A DNA stretch of 64,000 nt. Origin: Aporhodopirellula rubra (lineage in GTDB: Bacteria > Planctomycetota > Planctomycetia > Pirellulales > Pirellulaceae). Each line of letters starts with the position of its first letter. Position 1 is the stretch's first letter. Shown here piece after piece: positions 1-7,540 of the stretch. Position numbers and translations under genes: made by a program. The stretch is from assembly GCF_014192335.1 (NCBI RefSeq), contig NZ_JACHXU010000001.1:538802-602801 (forward strand), in the 5' to 3' direction. The notes under the pieces are model-generated. The model saw only the letters and a program-made list of their open reading frames with translations, searched no databases and was not told the origin of the DNA.

Positions 1-2
1 TC

Positions 3-1142
3 GGTCAGGTTCGCGAGACGCTGAGCCCCGGGATCGATCATGCGTTGACCGCCGTCGGCAACTTCACCCGGCTGAATGCACTTTATGAAGCCTTCGTGAG
101 TTGTCATGTCGATGTGGCATGGATCGAACCGTCGCTCGTCAGTATGGCGAGGATGGTGGGGATGCTTGGAATCGATAGCGAGAAGCCGGTTCTGATCGCC
201 GACTCATTCGGGCAATCCTGGGAAGTCGGCATCACGCACCAAGGTCGTTTGTTGTTGGATTACCGTCCCGCGGCGGCTCACGACGCACAAACCTTCGCAA
301 TCGCGATCGACCAGCACCTCGCTCGGCTGCGCCGCTTTTGTCAACGTCACCGCGGAATGACGCAGAGTGAATTGAGCGATCTCTACGTCGGAGGTCCGCC
401 GGAAAAAGTTGACACGGTGATCACTCATTTCGGGCCAACCGCCAGCCTCAGTGCGAAACTATTTCAGTTACCCGAATCGTGCGTGTCGGTTCGTGTTCCC
501 AAAGAGATCGAGTCGGACGCGATCGCCGCATTCGCGGCCATCTTGCCGTTAACTCAACCGGATTTTGTTCAGAACCCGCCGGACCTTCTGCAAACGATCC
601 GCCGTGATCGGGCGCAGTCAAAAATCGTTCGGGCTGTGTTAACGGTTTGGCCGATCGCGGTTGCGGCGGTTCTCTTGATGACTGCGTCGTTGTGGGTTGG
701 TTCGTTACGAGATGAAGCGGAGCAGAAACACCAGCAACGTCAATTTGTTGAAGTACAGATGCGGGCAACCCAGGCCCGCATGGCGTCGTTGCAATCGGAC
801 CGACGTTGGGTTCAACACCTCGGCCGTATCGAGCAGCAAACCGTGTCGCCGCCGATCGTTGACTTGACCACTCAAATTACGCAGTGTCTGCCACCACAGG
901 CAGCATTGACGTCAATTCGATTTGATGTCGAACACAACATTATGTTGACGGGAAAGACGTCTAACGAAGCGGAAATATACGAGATCGTGGGCTACCTGCG
1001 GCGAATCACCGGGATCAATCAAGTCGCATTGTTAGCGACGACCAGTGGTGTCGTGCAGGGCGAGTCCCAGTTCGAAATGCGGTTGTCTTGGTTACCCGAG
1101 CGTGATGTGGACGCGGAACTCGACCCGGCGCAGGAGTCGTAA
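3..1142 (+). CDS. PilM-PilN/GspL-like pilus or secretion platform protein (5' partial)
   Basis: The reading frame is open to the left edge of the window, so the gene is 5' truncated; the TTG at 45 is only the first possible start inside the window. The N-terminal part resembles the end of an actin-like PilM/GspL cytoplasmic domain. A single hydrophobic helix (about bases 630-705) is followed by a coiled-coil-like segment and a small alpha/beta domain typical of PilN. This fused PilM-PilN order is the GspL arrangement. In type IV pilus and type II secretion systems such proteins link the cytoplasmic ATPase to the periplasmic alignment complex. The next gene starts 1 base after the stop, and a secretin follows, which supports the assignment. 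No sequence search was possible, so the choice between pilus and secretion system is open. Confidence 0.72.
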   Translation, partial: GQVRETLSPGIDHALTAVGNFTRLNALYEAFVSCHVDVAWIEPSLVSMARMVGMLGIDSEKPVLIADSFGQSWEVGITHQGRLLLDYRPAAAHDAQTFAIAIDQHLARLRRFCQRHRGMTQSELSDLYVGGPPEKVDTVITHFGPTASLSAKLFQLPESCVSVRVPKEIESDAIAAFAAILPLTQPDFVQNPPDLLQTIRRDRAQSKIVRAVLTVWPIAVAAVLLMTASLWVGSLRDEAEQKHQQRQFVEVQMRATQARMASLQSDRRWVQHLGRIEQQTVSPPIVDLTTQITQCLPPQAALTSIRFDVEHNIMLTGKTSNEAEIYEIVGYLRRITGINQVALLATTSGVVQGESQFEMRLSWLPERDVDAELDPAQES

Positions 1143-1143
1143 G

Positions 1144-1776
1144 ATGAATAAACAGAACGATCGGCTAATCAGAGCGATTGTTGCCTGTGGTAGTTTTGTC
1201 GCGTTAATCGTGATCGGGTATCCACTAGTCGATGAAGGTTATAGGCTTCGCGAAGACCATCGCGCCTTGTCGGAGCTAGAGAAAGAGTTTGAGTTATCGC
1301 AGTCGCGTGACGCTCGACTGCATCGGATCGAAACGAAACTGCACGAACAGAAGCTGCAGCTCGTCAAACAATGTGTGAATCAAAACCGCATCCCTGCGGT
1401 GCGAGATGAATTGATCGCCATGATCCGTGATTGCGGTGGTAGTTTGCGTGCTTTGGAAATCGAAGACGGACAGAAGCGACCTTGGGGAACTCAGGATGAT
1501 GATCCTCGAGTTCGTCGGTCACCCGAATTTGGAACCGAATCGGAATTCGAACTGCATTCTCACGAAGTAGCCTTGTCGGTTGTTGGACCGCTCGAGGCGG
1601 TATTGAAAATTATTAGTGTCGTTGATGATCACCACTGGTTATTGAACATTGACGCGTTGACTTTGGAGCCGGTCGCGGGAGGCGAATCGGTGCTTAGTCT
1701 CGAGATGAATATGACGTTGTTCGGATTGTTGCACGCCCCCGCACCGATCGAAGACACGTTTGCAATGATTGATTGA
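1144..1776 (+). CDS. PilO/GspM-like inner-membrane alignment protein
   Basis: A 210-residue protein that starts with ATG one base after the stop of the PilM-N-like gene, so translation is probably coupled. It has one N-terminal membrane helix (about residues 9-27), then a charged helical stretch likely to form a coiled coil (about 30-85), then a compact C-terminal alpha/beta domain. Size, topology and position between PilN and the secretin are what is expected of PilO or GspM, which form the periplasmic alignment complex. Sequence similarity to known PilO is weak by eye, so the call rests mostly on context and topology. An upstream in-frame start is possible but would overlap the previous gene deeply. 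Confidence 0.62.
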   Translation: MNKQNDRLIRAIVACGSFVALIVIGYPLVDEGYRLREDHRALSELEKEFELSQSRDARLHRIETKLHEQKLQLVKQCVNQNRIPAVRDELIAMIRDCGGSLRALEIEDGQKRPWGTQDDDPRVRRSPEFGTESEFELHSHEVALSVVGPLEAVLKIISVVDDHHWLLNIDALTLEPVAGGESVLSLEMNMTLFGLLHAPAPIEDTFAMID

Positions 1777-1840
1777 ATTTGACGGTGATGGACTGCTCCG
1801 TCTGTCCCAGACCTTATCCCTCTTGATGAACTGAACGCTT

Positions 1841-4057
1841 ATGGCCACGGAAGGCATGGCGAAACGAAATGCCCGGCGACGGAAGCGGCAATTATGCTGC
1901 TTCCTGATCCTTTCGTCTGTTTTCGGCTCCGGGACTCAACGTACCGATGCGGCCGATCCTGCATCGGACCAGCCCCTCGTTTCGGTCGAGATGTCTTCGG
2001 GAAGCCAAGCCGGTGGAGCGATGAGCGCTCTCGGCGCCCCTCAACCTGTTTCGCTCAACGCTTCGGCTAACGCAACCCAAAACAACACACCTGACGTCGG
2101 TGGAGCACAGTCCGCGGAAGCCTCGTCCTCGCAATCGCAAGCTTCCCAATCTCAATCGTTTATTGAGGAAGCGTTAAAACGACGCGCCAGTATCACGTTT
2201 CGAAAAACGTCGCTGCAGGAAGTCGTGTTTTTGCTTTCCGATCTGTGGCAGATCAACATAGTTGCAGGTGAGAAAATCACCGGCGAAGTCTCAGGCGTGT
2301 TTAACGACGCGCCCTTGCGAGATGTGCTTTCGGCGATCCTCACGTCCTCGGGTTATGGGTACACGTCCGCGGGCAGTAGCCTCGTCGTGCTCCCGATCGA
2401 TGAGGTCGGCACAGGAAGCCCCGACTTTCGATCGCGGACGATTGCGTTGCCGATTACCGATGACGTGCAGCGGGCATCCACGATCGAGGCGGCTAAAATG
2501 CTGCTCAGCGAACGTGGGAAAATTCAAGCGTTCGGAAACGGACGTGTGTTGGTGATCGATTCACCCGAACGGATCGCTCAAGTCGAACAGATGTTTTCGG
2601 ATTTGCTGGCCAGCGATCGGGCGGGCTCCGGTACAACGCATGGTTCTGATTCCGCGGCCGGGGATTCGCGTGCGACCGATGGAGCCGGTAACGTGGGGTG
2701 GGCTCGAACGCGTATCGCGTATTTCACCCCGCAATATACCGAGGCGGCCGAGATGGGCGTGTCGCTCAGCGAAGCCTTGGGAAGTGGGAACACGGCATCG
2801 GCGGCGCCGGGGGCGACGACATCGACCGTTGATCCGCCAATCGTTGCCGTCTACGAAGAAGAAAACCGCATCATGGTTCGCGGCACAGCGGACCAATTGT
2901 CTCTCGCCGCCGAAGCGTTTCAGCAACTCGACGTGCCTCGGGCTCAGGTGCGCATTTCGGCATTGATCTACGACGTCAACCTGGAAGAACTCGAGAGCCT
3001 CGGTGTGCAGTGGGGACGCGGAAACTTGGGCGGTCAGGCGGTCGCCAAATCGCTTGAGTTTGCGAGCCTCGTGCCCACCGGTGCGATCGCGGAAACGGGA
3101 CTGTCGACACTCAGCATGGGCTCCATCGCCAATGACTTTAACGCGTCGTTGATCGTGGAGGCATTGGACAGTACGGCGGAAGCGAAACTGCTGGCGAACC
3201 CATCGATTACCGTGGGAGACCGCCGTGATGCCATGATCAAAATTGTGACCCAGATCCCCTATCGAACCGCAGAGACGCCCGATCAATCCAACAGCGAAGA
3301 AGGCACATCGGTCATCACTCAGCAAATCCCGACCGTTGAATTTAAGGAAGCCGGTATCACGCTCGTCGTGCGACCACGTATCAGCAACGACGGGATTATC
3401 GAAATGGTCGTCAAGCCGAAACACAGCACACGGACGGGAACGGTCAACTTTCTACCGATTATTGATGAACGTGAGGCAGAAACAACGGTCCGCGTTGCCA
3501 ACGGTCAAACGTTCATGATGGGCGGATTGCGGCAGAAGAAGGTCGTCGAAGATGTTTACGGCATCCCCTACCTGCAAGACATTAAGTACGTCGGAAAACT
3601 CTTTCAAAGTCACAACACGTCGATCGTCGAGAGTGAACTGATCGTGTTTTTGAAGCCGGAAATTGTGAGTCCTTGCCATCCGGGTTTAGCGAGAGAGCGT
3701 CAGGCGGCGAGAATTGCGATGCGTGAACTCGACCGAATCCCGTATGCGAGTCACTGTCCGCAAACTCCGTACTGCAACGATCTGAATTGTCCGAATCACC
3801 ATCCTCGCGTTCGCATCAACGGCGGCAGTCAAGGACTCGCGATGTTGGGCGGGGAAGGGATCACACCGTTCATGGTTTCGTACAGCGACGAACAGTCCGC
3901 CTACGTTTCGGAGACCGCGCATCCGTCGCACGGCATCGAAAATATGGAGGACACCAGATGGGGAACGGGGACCACCGATTCGGTGCCGGACTCGTACCCG
4001 CCGATCCATGTGGCCCCGTATGAAACAATTCCTGCTCCCATTCCACTCGCACAGTGA
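1841..4057 (+). CDS. Secretin (PilQ/GspD-like outer-membrane channel)
   Basis: A 738-residue exported protein. The N-terminus is basic with a hydrophobic stretch (about residues 16-30), consistent with a signal sequence. A Ser/Ala/Gln-rich linker precedes an STN/N0-like domain (about 112-190). The C-terminal half contains the secretin domain, with the typical signature near residues 540-610 (VANGQTFMMGG, then VYGIPYLQDI and SELIVFLKPEI). Secretins form the outer-membrane gate of type II secretion and type IV pili. After the secretin domain there is an unusual extension of about 125 residues with Cys639, Cys645 and Cys650 and a neighbouring His pair, which could bind a metal. A second ATG at 1856 is an alternative start. 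The gene is followed by a PilP-like lipoprotein gene. Confidence 0.88.
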   Translation: MATEGMAKRNARRRKRQLCCFLILSSVFGSGTQRTDAADPASDQPLVSVEMSSGSQAGGAMSALGAPQPVSLNASANATQNNTPDVGGAQSAEASSSQSQASQSQSFIEEALKRRASITFRKTSLQEVVFLLSDLWQINIVAGEKITGEVSGVFNDAPLRDVLSAILTSSGYGYTSAGSSLVVLPIDEVGTGSPDFRSRTIALPITDDVQRASTIEAAKMLLSERGKIQAFGNGRVLVIDSPERIAQVEQMFSDLLASDRAGSGTTHGSDSAAGDSRATDGAGNVGWARTRIAYFTPQYTEAAEMGVSLSEALGSGNTASAAPGATTSTVDPPIVAVYEEENRIMVRGTADQLSLAAEAFQQLDVPRAQVRISALIYDVNLEELESLGVQWGRGNLGGQAVAKSLEFASLVPTGAIAETGLSTLSMGSIANDFNASLIVEALDSTAEAKLLANPSITVGDRRDAMIKIVTQIPYRTAETPDQSNSEEGTSVITQQIPTVEFKEAGITLVVRPRISNDGIIEMVVKPKHSTRTGTVNFLPIIDEREAETTVRVANGQTFMMGGLRQKKVVEDVYGIPYLQDIKYVGKLFQSHNTSIVESELIVFLKPEIVSPCHPGLARERQAARIAMRELDRIPYASHCPQTPYCNDLNCPNHHPRVRINGGSQGLAMLGGEGITPFMVSYSDEQSAYVSETAHPSHGIENMEDTRWGTGTTDSVPDSYPPIHVAPYETIPAPIPLAQ

Positions 4058-4064
4058 GGCATCG

Positions 4065-4520
4065 ATGATTTTGTTTCACTATCGCCAGGCAATGGTCGGC
4101 TTGATCGTGCTTGCGATTTCGGGCTGCGGGATCGAGCCAGAAACGATTTCTCGGATCGAGCAGATGTCGCGGCAGCAATCCACCGCGTTTTCGAGCATCG
4201 AAACTCCGCCCGAACTTACCATCACTCGAGTATCCAGCGAGGGATTCACGGTTCCCTTTCCCGAACGTCGCGACCCGTTTCACGTCACCGAGGAAGGCAA
4301 AAAGCCACAGAACAAAGCGATCACGGCGAGCAACGTGAGCGTCGTGGGTTTCGCGAAACTCGGCGAGCAGCAGGCGATTCTCAAAGTCGGCGGCGAGACT
4401 CGTTTCGTCGTTGTCGGCGATCGCGTGGGCGATGTTGAGGTGATGGCCATCAACCCGCCTCGCGTGCGTTTGAAAAACGGAAACTTGGTTTGGGACGCGA
4501 GTATGTTTCAGAACCACTGA
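4065..4520 (+). CDS. PilP/GspC-like lipoprotein
   Basis: A 151-residue protein starting at the ATG 7 bases after the secretin stop. The N-terminus is a short lipoprotein signal with a lipobox (AISGC, Cys about residue 19). The C-terminal 70 residues predict a small beta-rich domain (GEQQAILKVGG, VVVGDRVGDVEV), like the periplasmic homology region of PilP/GspC, which docks to the N0 domain of the secretin. A central motif RRDPF is also typical of PilP-type proteins. Gene order here is M/N-O-Q-P rather than the usual M-N-O-P-Q. The call is based on topology, the C-terminal domain pattern and position. Confidence 0.65.
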   Translation: MILFHYRQAMVGLIVLAISGCGIEPETISRIEQMSRQQSTAFSSIETPPELTITRVSSEGFTVPFPERRDPFHVTEEGKKPQNKAITASNVSVVGFAKLGEQQAILKVGGETRFVVVGDRVGDVEVMAINPPRVRLKNGNLVWDASMFQNH

Positions 4521-4697
4521 AACCGGCGTGCAAATGTCCATCGGCGACACCCCGGTTGGAACGCGTCGAAATTCGGGACTTGTCGAACCGACTTGACGCG
4601 GTGGTGATCTACGGGGTACTCAGCGGGGTGAATATGGAAGACGTCCCTGCGGGGGGCGTTTCGCACTTCACCCAACCTGCCTGAATCTCCCCGTTTC

Positions 4698-6608
4698 ATG
4701 CCGCCTGTCGACAGCGTTACCGTGCATCGTCCCCGACGTTGGGACGAACCGATGGATCCGCACATGACGGACGCGGATGTTGATTGGTTACTCGCGCGGA
4801 TGCCTTTTGCGGGGCTGGATGCGAGCCAATTTCCCAAGTCCATCCCTCTCGATGGCGTGCTGAAGAACGATTGCCGGTTGCACCGTTTTTCGCCGGGCCA
4901 GGTCATCGTTCGTGAGGGCGATTACGCCAACAGTGCGTTCTTGGTGCTCGAGGGAAACGCGGAACTGATCACCCGTCCGCTGCCCCCTGATGTGCTCGGC
5001 CGAAGAGAAGTCGAGAAACGCAGTTGGCCGGAAGCACTTTGGCAATTTCTGCGGCCCAGTGGTGTTCGGGAAGCCCGTAATCCGGAAGACGTGACGCCGG
5101 ATGTGGAATTGCATGACCGCCCCGGAACGGACCATTTGTCCGCGGCCTCTTCAGACAAAAGCAATCACTCTGCGGGCGAGGCCGAGACTCAGCCTACTCT
5201 ATTCTTGCAAGATTTCGGCGGACTCGTTCGCGCCGGTCAAACCGCTCGCTTGGTCGCGGGCGAATTGTTCGGTGAGGTCGCCACCATGCTTCGTGGACCG
5301 CATGGGGCAACGGTCGTTGCCGGCGAAAACGCAACGCTGCTGGAAATCCGTTTGCAAGGATTGAAGATGCTGCAGCGGGACACCGCGTTTGCGGAGCGGA
5401 TGGAAGAACACTACCGCGAACACTGGCTCGCGATCCATCTCAAAGAAATCCCGTTGCTGCGTTTTGTTCCCGAATCCAATCTGCGAAACGTGGTCGAGCA
5501 CACGCAGTTGAGATCGTTCGGTCGTTTGCAGTGGAACGCAGACTATTCGAAGACTCGCAAACTCTCGCCCGCCGAGCAGATCGAATCCGAACCGATCGTC
5601 GCTCGCGAAGGTCATCACGTGACTGACCTGATTATCGTCCGCAGCGGTTTCGGCCGTGTTTGCCAAAACTACGGATCGGCTCAACGGACGACGGCGTACC
5701 TCGGCAAAGGACACGTCTTCGGGCTCGAAGAAATCACACTCAGTGTTACCGGTGGCAACGGTTCGCCCATGCCGCTGCAGCACTCATTACGTGCGGTTGG
5801 TTTTCTCGACACGTTGCACATCCCGGTGGAGTGTTTCGCACGCGAGGTACTACCGCACATTCGCCGGTCGGAGTTGCCACCCAACGCTGCCGAAGCGATG
5901 CTGCATTCGCCGAGTACGGTCGAGTCGCGTGAACGCCGCGCTCTCAAACGTGCCCGGTCGGACAGCGAGTCGGTTTCATCTGTTTCCGGGAATGAGGAAG
6001 CCTCTGGAACGAATGTGCAGGCGAAGGCATGGGATGACCTGCCCAGCCCCACGGGGACTTCCTTCGAACCGACGGGTTTGTTGGAGTTCATCGTTCAGAA
6101 TCGATACAACAACGGCCGCCAAGCGATGATCATCGACTTGCACCGTTGCACGCGATGCGATGACTGCGTCAAAGCGTGTGCCGACGTGCATGACGGTAAC
6201 CCTCGGTTTGCACGTATCGGTAATCATCACGAACGTTTGCAGTTCGTTGAGGCTTGCATGCACTGCACCGACCCGGTGTGCATGATCGGATGCCCGACGG
6301 GGGCGTTGCACCGCGACGAAGCGACGGGGTTGGTGCGTATCTCAGAAAATATCTGCATCGGTTGTGGCGTTTGTGCGAAAGGGTGCCCGTACGACAACAT
6401 CGAGATGGTTGCGGTTTCCGATCCGAAGGGGCGACCTTTTCTCGACGTGAAGAGCAAGCAGCCGATCACGAAGGCGACCAAGTGCGACATGTGCAGCGGA
6501 TTGCCGAGCGGACCGGCGTGTGCGGCGGCTTGTCCTCACGACGCACTCGTTCGCATCGATTTGAGTGAATCGCCGCCGCTAGAAGATTGGCTACGGAGGC
6601 GAACATGA
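4698..6608 (+). CDS. Cyclic-nucleotide-binding / four-cluster [4Fe-4S] ferredoxin fusion protein
   Basis: A 636-residue cytoplasmic protein with no signal or membrane helix. Two cyclic-nucleotide-binding-like domains lie at about residues 50-240 and 250-390. The first contains a cassette GELFGEVATMLRG (about 188-200) but is split by an insertion of about 75 residues (about 97-172). The C-terminal third is a DmsB/HycB-type ferredoxin with 16 cysteines in four groups: 484/487/490/494, 520/523/528/532, 553/556/559/563 and 596/599/608/612, enough for four [4Fe-4S] clusters. There is no helix-turn-helix, so it is not a CRP/FNR regulator. The stop overlaps the start of the next gene (ATGA at 6605-6608). 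It probably delivers or accepts electrons at the membrane di-haem protein, with activity tuned by ligand binding; ligand and direction are unknown. Confidence 0.88.
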   Translation: MPPVDSVTVHRPRRWDEPMDPHMTDADVDWLLARMPFAGLDASQFPKSIPLDGVLKNDCRLHRFSPGQVIVREGDYANSAFLVLEGNAELITRPLPPDVLGRREVEKRSWPEALWQFLRPSGVREARNPEDVTPDVELHDRPGTDHLSAASSDKSNHSAGEAETQPTLFLQDFGGLVRAGQTARLVAGELFGEVATMLRGPHGATVVAGENATLLEIRLQGLKMLQRDTAFAERMEEHYREHWLAIHLKEIPLLRFVPESNLRNVVEHTQLRSFGRLQWNADYSKTRKLSPAEQIESEPIVAREGHHVTDLIIVRSGFGRVCQNYGSAQRTTAYLGKGHVFGLEEITLSVTGGNGSPMPLQHSLRAVGFLDTLHIPVECFAREVLPHIRRSELPPNAAEAMLHSPSTVESRERRALKRARSDSESVSSVSGNEEASGTNVQAKAWDDLPSPTGTSFEPTGLLEFIVQNRYNNGRQAMIIDLHRCTRCDDCVKACADVHDGNPRFARIGNHHERLQFVEACMHCTDPVCMIGCPTGALHRDEATGLVRISENICIGCGVCAKGCPYDNIEMVAVSDPKGRPFLDVKSKQPITKATKCDMCSGLPSGPACAAACPHDALVRIDLSESPPLEDWLRRRT

Positions 6609-7540
6609 GTCTCGTCGAACGCAGGCAAAGCAACGCTGTTTCTGCCACGCAAAAATGGAAAACAACAGTCGCCCATTCGGTGCAACGAGTCAGTGGATTC
6701 GGACGGGCGTATTCGTTCCGTCGCCGGCGAGTGGTGGCTGCTGCGATTGTTGCGGTTTCGCTCGCTCTGGACGCGGGGCTCGTTTCGGTCATGCATTCGG
6801 CGCTGTTGCATACCGGGGTGATGACCGGGTGGATGTTGATGAGTTGCCTCATTCTCCTGATTCTGATTGGCGTTCGGCGACGTATCCCGGTATTGCCGTT
6901 GGGGACGATGAGCGTTTGGACCCAGGTGCATATCTACACCGGCGTTTTTGCGATGGGAGTGTTCGCGATGCACGTGCCTGCCGTTTTGCAAGGGCGTCTG
7001 ATCGCGAGCGGTTATCTCGAGGGTTCGCTGAGTGGGTTGTTTTTGCTGGTTAGCGGTTCGGGCGTGTATGGTCTGATCGCGAGTCGCCGGATCCCGTGGC
7101 GTTTGACCAACGTGGGTGAACAAGTCCGGATGGATCAGATTCCCTGGTACCGAGAACAGATCGCTCGTTCGGTTTCGCAAGAAGTACAGGCTCTCACCAA
7201 TCCCGCATCGATTGCCGTGATCGGTGAATTCCACAGACGTTATCTCAGTCGTTACATCGGCGGTAAACCGTCCTTGTTGTATTTGCTCGTTCCGACCTCG
7301 GTGCGTCGTCGGCGGGTGCTCGCGGGACTTGTGGAACTCAATCGATATCTCGAAGAGGAGGGATGCCGCGTTTGCGGTCGCCTCGCCGCTCTCGTTCGCC
7401 GACGAGACGATTTGGATTACCAATACGCATTGCAACTGCGTCTTCGCGTATGGGTGATGTTCCACAGCACCGCCTCGATTGCGTTGGTGGTGATGGCGAT
7501 CATCCACGGCATCCTCGCGATGCGGTTTGTTGAATCATGA
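6605..7540 (+). CDS. Membrane di-haem b-type cytochrome subunit (predicted)
   Basis: A 311-residue integral membrane protein whose ATG overlaps the stop of the ferredoxin gene (ATGA, 6605-6608). About five membrane helices are visible (about residues 43-64, 71-91, 103-123, 138-158, 282-305) with a cytoplasmic-looking loop of about 120 residues between the last two. Two helices carry His pairs 14 residues apart, His109/His123 and His287/His301, the spacing used to hold two b haems in a helical bundle. Other His are at 64 and 69. The loop contains Cys254 and Cys257. The protein would connect the cytoplasmic Fe-S protein to the decahaem cytochrome encoded next. I could not assign it to a named family; ferric reductase-like and cytochrome b561-like families are the nearest by pattern. 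Confidence 0.78.
   Translation: MSLVERRQSNAVSATQKWKTTVAHSVQRVSGFGRAYSFRRRRVVAAAIVAVSLALDAGLVSVMHSALLHTGVMTGWMLMSCLILLILIGVRRRIPVLPLGTMSVWTQVHIYTGVFAMGVFAMHVPAVLQGRLIASGYLEGSLSGLFLLVSGSGVYGLIASRRIPWRLTNVGEQVRMDQIPWYREQIARSVSQEVQALTNPASIAVIGEFHRRYLSRYIGGKPSLLYLLVPTSVRRRRVLAGLVELNRYLEEEGCRVCGRLAALVRRRDDLDYQYALQLRLRVWVMFHSTASIALVVMAIIHGILAMRFVES

Noticed and set aside
2561-3424. 287-codon minus-strand frame opposite the secretin gene
   Set aside because: It is a shadow of the secretin coding frame in GC-biased DNA; the secretin has clear domains and the antisense frame has none.
4698-6608. CRP/FNR transcription factor
   Set aside because: There is no helix-turn-helix; the C-terminus is a four-cluster ferredoxin.
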